The notes under the pieces: model-generated
What the model saw: the letters and a program-made list of their open reading frames with translations, nothing else
The model's database searches: none
What the model was told of the DNA's origin: nothing
Shown: one piece after another, positions 17,899-26,646 of the stretch
How positions within the stretch are numbered: position 1 is the stretch's first letter
How the letters are laid out: each line of letters opens with the position of its first letter
Assembly: GCA_025465355.1 (NCBI GenBank)
Contig: JAODNN010000008.1
Span: 1 to 52,525 of the forward strand
From: Blastococcus sp.
Lineage (GTDB): Bacteria > Actinomycetota > Actinomycetes > Mycobacteriales > Geodermatophilaceae
DNA length: 52,525 nucleotides
Direction of reading: 5' to 3'
Position numbers and translations under genes: made by a program

Positions 17899-18481
17899 GA
17901 CGGTCCATCTCCCTGCGTAGGGCGGTTTCGGCGCGACGCACGGTGGTGCCGACGCTGCCGGGGGACATGTCGAGGGCGGTCGCGACCTCGGCGTAACTCA
18001 GGCCGCTGTGCCGCAGCACCAGGGCGACCGCCTGCTTGCGCGGCAGCCTGGCCAGGGCCCAGCGGACCCGGTGGCGCTCGTCGCGGGTGATGACGGTATC
18101 GGCGACGTCGGGGGATGTCGCCGGGTCCGCGGCTGCGGCCTCCTCACGGGCACTCCGACGGCGGCCCGAGCGGAGCACGTTGAGGGCGGTGTGGGCCGCG
18201 GCGACCGACAGCCAGCCGCCGGCCTCGGATGCGGGTACCGAGGACCGGCCGAAGGCGAGGAAGACCTCCTGGGCGACGTCCTCCGCCTGGTCACGGGACC
18301 CGAGCACCCGGGCGGCGACGGCGACGACTCGCGGGTAGTCGGCGCGGAAGATCTGCTCGAGGTCGGGGCGGACGCCGTGGCGACTCGAGGTGCCGACCAC
18401 GCCGCCATCCTTCCTGCGGGCCGCCCGGATCGGAACGACTCCGGCGGTCAGCACTGAAGGTGCGGGGCGCGCTAGGTCCAC
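17882..18481 (-). CDS. RNA polymerase ECF-type sigma factor
   Basis: 199 residues from the furthest GTG; a GTG about 28 codons in (VGTSSRHGVRPD) would give a more usual N-terminus. Region 2 is DLEQIFRADYPRVVAVAARVLGSRDQAEDVAQEVFLAF without line breaks in the frame, with the DQAEDVAQEVF core. Region 4 has LPRKQAVALVLRH, LSYAEVATALDMSPGSVGTT and RRAETALRREM, a full helix-turn-helix for the -35 element. No region 3, as expected for ECF factors. It leads an operon with its anti-sigma and an ABC exporter and probably activates its own promoter. Confidence 0.93.
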   Translation of the reverse strand: MDLARPAPSVLTAGVVPIRAARRKDGGVVGTSSRHGVRPDLEQIFRADYPRVVAVAARVLGSRDQAEDVAQEVFLAFGRSSVPASEAGGWLSVAAAHTALNVLRSGRRRSAREEAAAADPATSPDVADTVITRDERHRVRWALARLPRKQAVALVLRHSGLSYAEVATALDMSPGSVGTTVRRAETALRREMDRHASSD

Positions 18482-18606
18482 ACCGGTAGAGCACCACGGG
18501 ACGGCTCAATGTGACATCCCCGTGTGCACGGCGGGCCGCCGGCCGCACACCCGCGCTCGGACGAGCAGGGGTCGGAGCAGGATCTCGGCACAGCCTGCTG
18601 TCGCAC

Positions 18607-19119
18607 TCAGCTGCTGGTGAGCCGGTTTCCCGATTCGTCCGCGAACCGGCCGCGAAGGCGGATGAGAGGAGAAGCATCCGTACCTGCAACGGGCACCCCC
18701 TCGACCGACAGGAGGGCCAGCACGTGGTCTCCGGCCGGCACAAGGCGCTCGAGCCGGCAGTCCAGTGCGGCGAGGCCGCCGGTCAGCACGATGGCGCCGC
18801 TGTGCGGCGCGCGGGTCCAGGGAACCGATTCGAGGAGGTGCCGCGCGCTGGGCCGGCCGGCGGAGGCGAACCGGCTGGCGACGATCGCATGCTCCGCGGC
18901 GAGCACGGTCAGTCCGCAGCTGCCCACCTCCTCCAGGACCTCCGCCGGATAGCCCCCGGCCGCCAGCCCGACTGCGATCAACGGTGGATCCGCCGAGACG
19001 CTCATGACCGAGCTGACCGTCGTCCCGACGTCGTCGATGTCGTCGCGCACGGTCAGGAGGCACACGCCGGATGCCAGCTGGCGCATGGCGGTGGTGAACT
19101 CGGCGGCGGCGACGGACAT
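18607..19119 (-). CDS. Flavin reductase-like protein
   Basis: 170 residues, ATG start. The fold of flavin-reductase/FMN-binding split barrels is suggested by FTTAMRQLASGVCLLTVRD, then TTVSSVMSVSADPPLIAVGLA (the conserved T-x-S-S-x-x-S-x-S-x-x-P-P flavin block) and later SGAIVLTGGLAALDCRLERLVPAGDHVLAL. Such enzymes reduce FMN or FAD with NAD(P)H for a partner monooxygenase; no partner is adjacent. It is divergent from the disulfide oxidoreductase gene, with only about 26-35 bases between starts, so their promoters must overlap. Confidence 0.88.
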   Translation of the reverse strand: MSVAAAEFTTAMRQLASGVCLLTVRDDIDDVGTTVSSVMSVSADPPLIAVGLAAGGYPAEVLEEVGSCGLTVLAAEHAIVASRFASAGRPSARHLLESVPWTRAPHSGAIVLTGGLAALDCRLERLVPAGDHVLALLSVEGVPVAGTDASPLIRLRGRFADESGNRLTSS

Positions 19120-19145
19120 GGCGGCCAGTCGACCACACGTCCAGG

Positions 19146-20579
19146 ATGGGGCGGGTGACCAACGCAGCGGAGAACACGTACGACGTCGTCGTCCTCGGCG
19201 CCGGGTCGACCGGTGAGAACGTCGCCGACATCGCCGTCCGGGGTGGGTTGTCCGCTGCACTGGTGGAGGCCGAACTGGTCGGCGGGGAGTGCTCCTACTG
19301 GGCGTGCATGCCCAGCAAGGCACTGCTCCGCGGCACCGAGGTGCTGGACGAGGCGCGGGCCGTCAAGGGTGCGGCCGCGGCGGTGACGGGTGAGCAGGAC
19401 GTCGCCGCGACCCTGGAACGGCGGAACTCCTTCACCCATGACTGGGACGACTCCGGCCAGGTGAAGTGGGTGACCAGGGCCGGGATCACCCTGGTGCGCG
19501 GCGCCGGCCGGCTCGACGGCGAGCGGGTCGTCGTCGTCACGGACGCCGACGGCACGCAGACCCGGCTGACCGCCCGGCATGCCGTCGCCGTCTGCACCGG
19601 GTCGGAGGCCGCGATCCCGCCGATCGACGGGCTGCGGGAGATCGAGCCGTGGACGCCGCGGGATGCCACCAGCGCGAAGGAGGTGCCGGGGCGGCTGATC
19701 ATCCTGGGTGGCGGGGTCGTCGGCTGCGAGATGGCGACTGCGTGGAACGGGCTGGGCTCGCAGATCACCCTCCTCGAACTCGGTGACCGGCTGCTGCCGC
19801 CGCTGGAGCCGGCCGCGGGGTCCGCGGTGGCGGCCTCGCTGCGGAACAAGGGAGTCGACGTCCGGCTCGGTACCGGGGTCACGGCCGCCCGCCGTGACGG
19901 CACCGAGGTGGTCGTCACGGCCGGGGACGACGAGCTGCGCGCCGACGAGATCCTCGTCGCCGCCGGCCGCCGTGCCCGGACGTCGAAGCTCGGCGTCGAG
20001 ACCGTAGGGCTGACTCCGGGCGAGTACCTCGACGTGGACGACACGCTGCAGGTGCGCGGGGTGCCGTGGCTCTACGGCGTCGGCGACGTCAACGGTCGCA
20101 AGCTGTTCACCCACATGGGCAAGTACCAGGCCCGCCAGGCCGGCACGGCGATCGTCGCGCGGGCGAAGGGCGAGCAGGTGTCGCTGGCCGACTGGTCACC
20201 GTTCGTCGCCACCGCCGACCACGTCGCCACCCCCTCGGTCGTGTTCACCGATCCGCAGGTGGCCAGCGCCGGGCGCACGGTCGCCGAGGTGGAGCAGGCC
20301 GGGCTGCCGCACCGGGTGCTCGAGTACCCGATCGGCAACGTGGCGGGCGCCGCCTTGTTCGCCGACGGCTACACCGGGACGGCGATCGCCGTCGTCGACA
20401 CCGAGCGCGAGGTGCTCCTGGGCGTCACCTTGATCGGCCCCGGGGTGGGCGAGTTGGTGCACGCGGCGACGGTCGCGATCGTCGGGGAGGTGCCGATCGC
20501 GCGGCTGTGGCACGCGGTCCCGTCGTATCCCACGATCAGCGAGGTGTGGCTGCGCCTGCTGGAGGCATACCGGGGCTGA
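19146..20579 (+). CDS. FAD-dependent pyridine nucleotide-disulfide oxidoreductase
   Basis: 477 residues; GTG at 19155 is an alternative start. FAD site VVVLGAGSTGENVA, redox-active pair Cys49/Cys54 in CSYWACMPSK, NAD(P) site LIILGGGVVGCEMA, second FAD block LYGVGDVNG and a C-terminal dimerisation domain. In lipoamide dehydrogenase and mercuric reductase relatives the C-terminal base is the His of HPTxSE; here the matching position is Tyr461 in YPTISE, with Glu466 kept. It may therefore use a different proton path or a substrate other than a dithiol. Cytosolic. No lipoyl or mer genes are nearby to fix the role. Confidence 0.92.
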   Translation: MGRVTNAAENTYDVVVLGAGSTGENVADIAVRGGLSAALVEAELVGGECSYWACMPSKALLRGTEVLDEARAVKGAAAAVTGEQDVAATLERRNSFTHDWDDSGQVKWVTRAGITLVRGAGRLDGERVVVVTDADGTQTRLTARHAVAVCTGSEAAIPPIDGLREIEPWTPRDATSAKEVPGRLIILGGGVVGCEMATAWNGLGSQITLLELGDRLLPPLEPAAGSAVAASLRNKGVDVRLGTGVTAARRDGTEVVVTAGDDELRADEILVAAGRRARTSKLGVETVGLTPGEYLDVDDTLQVRGVPWLYGVGDVNGRKLFTHMGKYQARQAGTAIVARAKGEQVSLADWSPFVATADHVATPSVVFTDPQVASAGRTVAEVEQAGLPHRVLEYPIGNVAGAALFADGYTGTAIAVVDTEREVLLGVTLIGPGVGELVHAATVAIVGEVPIARLWHAVPSYPTISEVWLRLLEAYRG

Positions 20580-20639
20580 GCGGTCATCGACTCGGCGGCC
20601 GGGAGCGAGCTCCGCGACGGGCCGTGTTGAAGTGGGGGC

Positions 20640-21446
20640 GTGCAGCAGATCGACAGTTCCCGTTCTCCCTGGAAGCGCTACATCGCCCTTGGCGACTCGT
20701 TCACCGAGGGGCTCAGCGACCCCGATCCCGAGCGGCCCGGCGAGTTCCGTGGCTGGGCCGACCGGCTGGCCGAGCACCTCGCCGCCGCGGCCGGGGACGG
20801 CGACGTCGAGTACGCGAATCTCGCCATCCGGGGGCGGTTGCTGCCCCAGGTCGTGGCCGAGCAGGTGCCCGTCGCGCTGGCGGCCGAACCCGACCTCGTC
20901 AGCCTGGTGGCCGGCGGTAACGACCTGATGCGGCCGGGAGCCGACCCCGACCAGTTGGCCGCCACCCTCGAGGCGGCCGTGGTACGGATCCGCGCGACCG
21001 GCGCCGACGTGCTCCTCGCGACCGGTGTCGACACGAAGCAGACGCCGATCCTGCGGCGGATCCGCGGGAAGATCGCCGTCTTCAACTCCGACGTCTGGTC
21101 CATCGCGGCGCGCACCGGGTCCGCCGTCCTCGACCAGTGGGGCGCCGGCTGGGTCCAGGACTGGCGGATGTGGGACACCGACCGCATTCACCTCACCGAC
21201 GAGGGGCACCGGCGGATGGCGCTGGCCGCGGCGGCCGCGTTGGGCCTGCCGGGCGCTGACGGCGACGACTGGCGTACTCCACTGCCGCCGCAGTCGCCGC
21301 GCCCCTTCCGCACCGCGGTGTCGGAGGAGGCGGCATGGGTCCGGGGCTTCGTCGCGCCCTGGGTCCGCCGCCGCCTTCGCGGTCGGTCGTCCGGGGACGG
21401 CCGGATGCCGAAGCGCCCCGTGCCGCTGGTGCTGCCGCGCGGCTGA
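20640..21446 (+). CDS. SGNH/GDSL-family hydrolase
   Basis: 268 residues, GTG start. The four SGNH blocks are visible: IALGDSFTEG (nucleophile Ser), NLAIRGRLLPQ (block II Gly region), VAGGNDLM (block III Asn) and DRIHLTDEGHRRMA (block V Asp and His). The family cleaves esters, often acyl or acetyl groups on lipids or sugars. No signal peptide is seen, so it is probably cytosolic. The last about 45 residues are Arg- and Pro-rich and variable. Substrate unknown. Confidence 0.92.
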   Translation: MQQIDSSRSPWKRYIALGDSFTEGLSDPDPERPGEFRGWADRLAEHLAAAAGDGDVEYANLAIRGRLLPQVVAEQVPVALAAEPDLVSLVAGGNDLMRPGADPDQLAATLEAAVVRIRATGADVLLATGVDTKQTPILRRIRGKIAVFNSDVWSIAARTGSAVLDQWGAGWVQDWRMWDTDRIHLTDEGHRRMALAAAAALGLPGADGDDWRTPLPPQSPRPFRTAVSEEAAWVRGFVAPWVRRRLRGRSSGDGRMPKRPVPLVLPRG

Positions 21447-21562
21447 GCCCCGGCGGGCCGCGACGTCCGGAGTTGGCAGCTTCGTAGCGGTGGATGTCGT
21501 TCCGGCCACTCGTGCGCCCAGACCTCCGGTGCCACGCTCAGCGCACCGAACGAGGAGGAGCC

Positions 21563-21721
21563 ATGAGCACTGCACGAGCGGTCACCAGGCACCCATCGCG
21601 GGTCGCGCGCAGCATCCGGGGCGCAGGCCGAGCAACCTTCGGTTGGGTGCGCCGGGGGCAGCTGGGCCCCGCGGACGTCCACGACATCTGGTCGCACCCT
21701 GCGGGGCAGTGGCGGTTCTGA
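21563..21721 (+). CDS. Small basic protein of unknown function
   Basis: 52 residues with a strong ribosome site (GAGGAGGAG, ending about 2-3 bases before the ATG). The protein is basic at first (STARAVTRHPSRVARSIRG) and ends in VDIWSHPAGQWRF-like aromatic sequence (HDIWSHPAGQWRF). Its stop lies one base before the next gene's GTG, so they are surely cotranscribed. No family recognised. Confidence 0.6.
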   Translation: MSTARAVTRHPSRVARSIRGAGRATFGWVRRGQLGPADVHDIWSHPAGQWRF

Positions 21722-21722
21722 C

Positions 21723-21914
21723 GTGCTGGAGCTGCGCGACCGGTGCGAGCGGTGCGGGCAGGGCCTGGCACCTGAAGCGCAGGCCCTGATCTGCGTCTAC
21801 GAGTGCACCTTCTGCGTGGCGTGCGCGCAGGCGATGAGCGATGTCTGCCCGAACTGCTCGGGTGAGCTCGTCCGCCGTCCGCGGCCGGCCGTGGTTGCCG
21901 ACCGGGTCGGTTAG
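21723..21914 (+). CDS. DUF1272 zinc-ribbon protein
   Basis: 63 residues, GTG start. It has the family pattern CERCGQGL, then ICVYECTFCVACA and CPNCSGELVRRP: four Cys pairs that would bind two zinc ions in a ribbon. DUF1272 proteins are small cytosolic proteins of unknown role. It follows the 52-residue gene with one base between them and abuts, tail to tail, the stop of the GGDEF-EAL gene. Confidence 0.9.
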   Translation: MLELRDRCERCGQGLAPEAQALICVYECTFCVACAQAMSDVCPNCSGELVRRPRPAVVADRVG

Positions 21915-23864
21915 TCAGTCGTCGTCGGGGTCGGCAAGCTCGTCGAAGAGCGTGCCCGTCGCGAAGGCGCCGGTGTCGTCGAGGTCGGTGAGCATCCGCT
22001 GCGGCATGCTGCGCGTCTGCGGGAGGGGCGGCAGCGGGGACGGCTCCTCGATCGGCGCGGAGGGAACGGTCTCGGACGTCCCCCCGGCGAGGTCCGCGAT
22101 GAGCAGCTCGGCCGGGCTCGGGAGGGGAGCGGGTCGGCCGAAGGCGTAGCCCTGGGCCATGGCGCAGCCGTGCTCGCGCAGCCAGTCAGCCTGGTCGAGG
22201 TCCTCGATCCCCTCGGCGATGACCTGCAGCCCCATGCCGCGGCCGAGCTGCAGGAGCCCGTGCACGAGCGCCGCGGTGGACGGCTCGGTGACCACATCGG
22301 CGACGAACGAACGGTCGATCTTGACGGTGTGGATGGGCAGCCGGTGCAGCGCGGTGATAGCGGAGTAGCCGGTGCCGAAGTCGTCGAGGGCCAGCGTGAC
22401 GCCCGCGTCCGTGACGACGGCGACCGAGTGCAGGGTCGCCTCGGCGGCGAACAGCGCGGTCGACTCGGTGATCTCCAGCTCGAGCCGCTCGGGGGGCAGG
22501 CCGGACTCCTCGAGGGCGAAGGCGACCAGCTCGCTGAATCCCTCCTCGGCCAGGTGCCGGGCGGAGATGTTGACGTGCACCCGGAGGTCGGCCGGCCAGC
22601 TGGCAGCGTCCTGGCACGCCCGGCGGAGTACCCACTCGCCGAGCTTGGAGGTGAGCCGGTTGTTCTCGGCGGCCTCCAGGAACGCTGCTGGGGGCAGCAG
22701 ACCCCGCGTCGGGTGCTCCCAGCGGACCAGGGCCTCGTACCCGAGCAGCGCCTCGTCGGCCAGATGCACGATCGGCTGGTAGAAGAGCCGCAGCTCCTCG
22801 TTGTCGATTGCGTGCCGCAGGTCGGTCTCCAGCTGGAGCGCGTCGACGTCGTTCCGGCTGAGCGCGCCTTCGTGCACCTCGACCCGACCGTTGCCGTCGG
22901 CCTTGGCGCGGCTGAGTGCGCTCTGCGCCTGACGCAGCAGGTCGTCGGGCGTCATGTCGGAGCCGAGTGTCAGCCCGACGCCGGCGGACAGGGTGATCTC
23001 GCGGTCGTTGACGATGAAGGGCTCGTCCAGCACCGACAGCAGCCGGGCGGCCAGTGCGCGCAGGCCGTCGAGGTCCTCGACGTCCTCCGCGACGACGAGG
23101 AACTCATCGGCCCCGAGCCGCACCGCGGTGTCCTCCACCCGGGTGCTCCAGCGCAGCCGATCGGCCACCTGGCTGAGCAGCTGGTCGCCGGCCTCGTGGC
23201 CGAGGGTGTCGTTGACCGCCTTGAACCGGTCGATGTTCAGGTGCACCAGCCCGACCTGGAGGCCGCGCCGGCGGGAGAGCGCCACCGCGTGCCGCAGCCG
23301 GTCGGCGAGAGCCCGGCGGTTGGGCAGCCCGGTGAGCGGGTCGGTGAACGCCCGGCGGACCAGGTCCTCCTCCGCGCGGCGGCGGTCGGTGACGTCCACG
23401 AGGGAGAGGACGACGAAGTGTGGCGTGCCGTCGCTCTGGTGCACCACCTCGTGCGACTGCACGACCCACAGCTCGGTGCCGTCGGACCGGCGGAGCCGTC
23501 GCTCGCCGTCGAGCAGGAGGTTCGGGTCCAGGGCGGGCTGTCCGGGCGGCGAGCTGAGCCCGAGGTCGCCGACCGGAGGGTCGTCGGGGTGGGCGAGCAG
23601 GTCGACGTGCCGGCCCGCGAGGTCGTCCGCCGTCCGCCCCGTCAGCGCGCACATCATCGGATTGGCGACCAGGACGTGGCCGTCCATCTCCACGAGCGCC
23701 TTGGCGATGGGAGCCGAGAGGAAAAGGGCCTGGAACAGCTCGCCTCGGTCGGCGAGCAGGGTGTCGATGGCCCGCAGTCGCTGCGCCGAGGCGTCACCGG
23801 GAGCGCCGGCCGGGTGACCGGGCAGCTCGGGGGCGGGAGAACTCACCTGCACAGGGTCACGCAT
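21915..23864 (-). CDS. PAS-GGDEF-EAL cyclic-di-GMP protein, GGDEF motif degenerate
   Basis: 649 residues from the ATG; the frame continues upstream but without a convincing start. PAS domain at about 40-160 (LFLSAPIAKALVEMDG, ending VDVTDRRRAEEDL), GGDEF domain 170-330 (FTDPLTGLPNRRAL) and EAL domain 345-600. The GGDEF signature reads GADEF (251-255), a change that in many proteins abolishes cyclase activity. The EAL domain keeps YEALVRWEHP, NISARHL, EITES, DDFGTGYSAI, KIDRSFV and AEGIE, the metal and catalytic residues. It is most likely a c-di-GMP phosphodiesterase, with the GGDEF part possibly a GTP sensor. No membrane helices. Confidence 0.93.
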   Translation of the reverse strand: MRDPVQVSSPAPELPGHPAGAPGDASAQRLRAIDTLLADRGELFQALFLSAPIAKALVEMDGHVLVANPMMCALTGRTADDLAGRHVDLLAHPDDPPVGDLGLSSPPGQPALDPNLLLDGERRLRRSDGTELWVVQSHEVVHQSDGTPHFVVLSLVDVTDRRRAEEDLVRRAFTDPLTGLPNRRALADRLRHAVALSRRRGLQVGLVHLNIDRFKAVNDTLGHEAGDQLLSQVADRLRWSTRVEDTAVRLGADEFLVVAEDVEDLDGLRALAARLLSVLDEPFIVNDREITLSAGVGLTLGSDMTPDDLLRQAQSALSRAKADGNGRVEVHEGALSRNDVDALQLETDLRHAIDNEELRLFYQPIVHLADEALLGYEALVRWEHPTRGLLPPAAFLEAAENNRLTSKLGEWVLRRACQDAASWPADLRVHVNISARHLAEEGFSELVAFALEESGLPPERLELEITESTALFAAEATLHSVAVVTDAGVTLALDDFGTGYSAITALHRLPIHTVKIDRSFVADVVTEPSTAALVHGLLQLGRGMGLQVIAEGIEDLDQADWLREHGCAMAQGYAFGRPAPLPSPAELLIADLAGGTSETVPSAPIEEPSPLPPLPQTRSMPQRMLTDLDDTGAFATGTLFDELADPDDD

Positions 23865-24078
23865 GCCGGGCGCGAAGTGACGGAACTTGGTCACGGAGAG
23901 TCGTGTTCGTGCCGTCACGGTAAGTGATCTCTGGCTCAGGATGCGTTCCGGACCGCGCGTTTGCGCTGGTCGGAGAGGGCGGAGCCCGTTGTCACTCAGG
24001 AGGGTGATGGCGCTCCAGTCGGGCTCCCGGAAGGTCGATGCCACCTCGTAGTCCCCGCCTGCCCCAGGAGTGCCCCGC

Positions 24079-25836
24079 ATGTCCCGCAGTCCCGCCGCGC
24101 CGCTGCACCGGTGGTCCGCCCTGTTCGCAGCGGTGGCCGTGGTGGCAATGACCGCCGTCGGAGCGGCCGCGCCCGCGCGCGCAGAGGACGCGGTTCCGGA
24201 CGGCGCGACGACGGCGGTCTCCGCGGTCGTCGTGACCCCGGACGGCGCCGAGGTGGTCACCCGCGAGGCGGAGCCAGGTCAGGTGGCCGCCGTCAAGGCG
24301 GACCTCCGCGACGATCCGGGCGTGGTCTCGGTGTCGGTCGACACCCCCGTCGCATCAGTCGGCACGGTGGACCCCTACCGCTCCCAGCAGTGGTCGCTGG
24401 ACGCCACCCACATGGACGCGCTGCCGGCGGGGACGCCGGACGGTTCCGGCCTGCTCGTCGCGGTTGTGGACACGGGTGTGCGGTCCACCCACGAGGATCT
24501 GGCCGGGCGGGTCCGCTGCGATCTGGGCGCCGACTACGCCGACGACGCCGCCCGGCGGGACCCCGCGGGCAACGGATGTGTGGATCCCAACGGACACGGC
24601 ACCCACGTCGCGGGCGAGATCGCGGCCATCTCGGCGAACGGACGGGGCATCACCGGCATGAGCGCCGCGCAGATCGTCCCCATCCGGGTGCTGAGCGCCG
24701 ACGGGTCCGGATGGTCGTCGGATGTCGCCTCGGGCATCATCCACGCCGTCGACATCGGGGCGTCCGTCATCAACCTCAGCGTCGGGGGTGGCGCGAACTC
24801 CGCGCTCAACGCCGCCGTGAAGTACGCGACGGACAACGACGTCGTCGTCGTGGCCGCTGCCGGCAACGACCGGCAGGACGGGAACCTGGTCAACTACCCG
24901 GGTGCCTCGCCCGGCGCGATCGCCGTGGCCGCATCGGAGAAGATCGGCGTCTCGGCCCTCTACAGCTACAGCGGTCCCACGAACTTCGTCACCGCTCCGG
25001 GCTCGGGCGTGCTGTCGACCTGGAGCACCAGCGACCGCGCCTACGGGTTCATGAGCGGCACGTCGATGGCCACGCCGAACGTGGCCGGCGTGCTCGTGCG
25101 GTACCGCGCCGCCCACCCGACCGCCACGGTGGCCGACGTGCGGGCGGCCGTGCAGGCCACCGCCGACGACATGGAGTCGCCCGGGTTCGACAACAACACC
25201 GGGTACGGCCTCATCGACCCCGTCGAGCTGCTGACCGGCCAGGAGGCCCCCAGGCCTCCGGCGACCGTGCCGAGCGCCGCGCGCATCGGGGGGGCGAGCG
25301 CCGGGAACGGCGCGGTGCAGGTGTGGTTCTCGCCGCCGTCGAGCAACGGCGGTGACTTCCTCCGGGGCTACGTGGTGAGGGCCTATCGAGGAACGTCGCT
25401 CGCCCGGACCGTCACGGTCGGCCCGAGCACCGCCGGCGCCGTCGTCTCCAACCTGGCGAACGGCGTGGCGTACAGGTTCACCGTCGCCGCGCTGAACACG
25501 GCGGGTACAGGGCCTGCCTCGGCATACAGCGTCGCGGTCGCGCCCCGAACCCGACCGGGTGCGCCCAGGGTGCTCGGCCCGTCGGCCGGACGGAACTCCG
25601 CCACGGTCCGGTGGGCGGCCCCGGCCAGCAACGGCGGCGCGGCCATCGGCGCGTACATCGTGCGGAGCTACCGCGGGTCGGCACTGGTGAGGACGACGAC
25701 CGTCCGCGCCGGCGTCACCGCGGTGGTCATCCCCGGACTCGCCGCGCGTGCCGGATACCGGTTCACCGTCACGGCGGTCAACGCCGCCGGTTGGGGATCC
25801 CCCTCCGCGTTCAGCGCCGCGGTCTATCCGCGCTGA
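24079..25836 (+). CDS. Secreted S8 subtilisin-like protease with two fibronectin III domains
   Basis: 585 residues. The ATG was chosen over the GTG 9 bases earlier because CAGGAG spaces well and the decayed copy downstream shares this start. Signal peptide with core [18 protein letters not shown] and site ARAED near residue 35, a short inhibitor-like propeptide (about 45-90), then the catalytic domain: Asp131 ([12 protein letters not shown]), His173 (NGHGTHVAG), oxyanion Asn263 (AAGND), Ser329 (SGTSMATP). Fibronectin type III modules follow at about 391-490 and 492-585 ([24 protein letters not shown]). An exported endopeptidase with binding modules for wall or substrate. Confidence 0.95.
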   Translation: MSRSPAAPLHRWSALFAAVAVVAMTAVGAAAPARAEDAVPDGATTAVSAVVVTPDGAEVVTREAEPGQVAAVKADLRDDPGVVSVSVDTPVASVGTVDPYRSQQWSLDATHMDALPAGTPDGSGLLVAVVDTGVRSTHEDLAGRVRCDLGADYADDAARRDPAGNGCVDPNGHGTHVAGEIAAISANGRGITGMSAAQIVPIRVLSADGSGWSSDVASGIIHAVDIGASVINLSVGGGANSALNAAVKYATDNDVVVVAAAGNDRQDGNLVNYPGASPGAIAVAASEKIGVSALYSYSGPTNFVTAPGSGVLSTWSTSDRAYGFMSGTSMATPNVAGVLVRYRAAHPTATVADVRAAVQATADDMESPGFDNNTGYGLIDPVELLTGQEAPRPPATVPSAARIGGASAGNGAVQVWFSPPSSNGGDFLRGYVVRAYRGTSLARTVTVGPSTAGAVVSNLANGVAYRFTVAALNTAGTGPASAYSVAVAPRTRPGAPRVLGPSAGRNSATVRWAAPASNGGAAIGAYIVRSYRGSALVRTTTVRAGVTAVVIPGLAARAGYRFTVTAVNAAGWGSPSAFSAAVYPR

Positions 25837-25935
25837 TGCCGAGCGGCTTCACCCGTATGAGTGGAGCCGTTCCAGCCTCCTCGTCGAACCGCCGATAGGG
25901 CTCCGACGGTTCCGTTCGTCCTAGGAGTGCTTCGC

Positions 25936-26560
25936 ATGTCTCGTGCCATCGCCAGGCCGCCGCACCGCGGCCCCGCCGCGCTCGCAGCGGTGGGTGCCGT
26001 CGTGCTGGCCACTGTCGCCATGGGCGGACCCGCACGAGCCGACGAGACGCAGCCCACGACGCCGGTGTCGGCGGTCATCGTGACCGCCCACGGCGCCGAG
26101 GTGGTCACGGTGGACGCCGCGCCCGGGCAGGTGACCGCCGTGAAGGCGGACCTCCGCGACGACCCGGGCGTGGTCTCGGTGTCGGTCGACACCCGGTCAC
26201 CCTGATGGACACGCCCGATCCCTCCGCTCACAGCAGTGGACGCTCGACGCCCTGAGCATGGACCGGCTGCCGGCCGGGACGCCGGACGGTTCCGGGCTGC
26301 TCGTGGCCGTCGTCGACACCGGCGTGCTGGCCACCCACGAAGACCTCGCCGGCCGCGTCCGGTGTGACCTGGGCGCCGACTACACCGACGACGCCGTCAC
26401 CTACGACCCCGCCGGCAACGGCTGCGTCGACCCGGGCGGTCACGGCACGCACGTCGCCGGCCAGATCGGCGCGATCTCGCGCAACGGCCTCGGCATCGAG
26501 AAGTACGCCACCGACCACAACGCAGCGCCGCCGTCGCCGTCCGGTAACCCCGCCGACCGG
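25936..26560 (+). pseudogene. Decayed tandem copy of the S8 protease gene
   Basis: It starts with the same signal-peptide and propeptide plan as the intact gene (MSRAIARPPHR, then [19 protein letters not shown] shared exactly). A frameshift ends the first frame at 26205; a second frame from 26258 carries the Asp ([12 protein letters not shown]) and His (GGHGTHVAG) regions. About 55 residues between NGLGI and KYATD are then missing, and similarity fades in another frame by about 26560. There is no catalytic Ser, oxyanion Asn or fibronectin domain. The upstream CTAGGAGTGCTTCGC matches that of the intact gene. Confidence 0.88.
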
Positions 26561-26646
26561 GGGTGGCGGCACGTGCGCACCGGGACGGGGAACACCCGGC
26601 CACCTCCCGATGCTCGCCCGTGCGAGACGATCCGGAGGTGGCTGTC

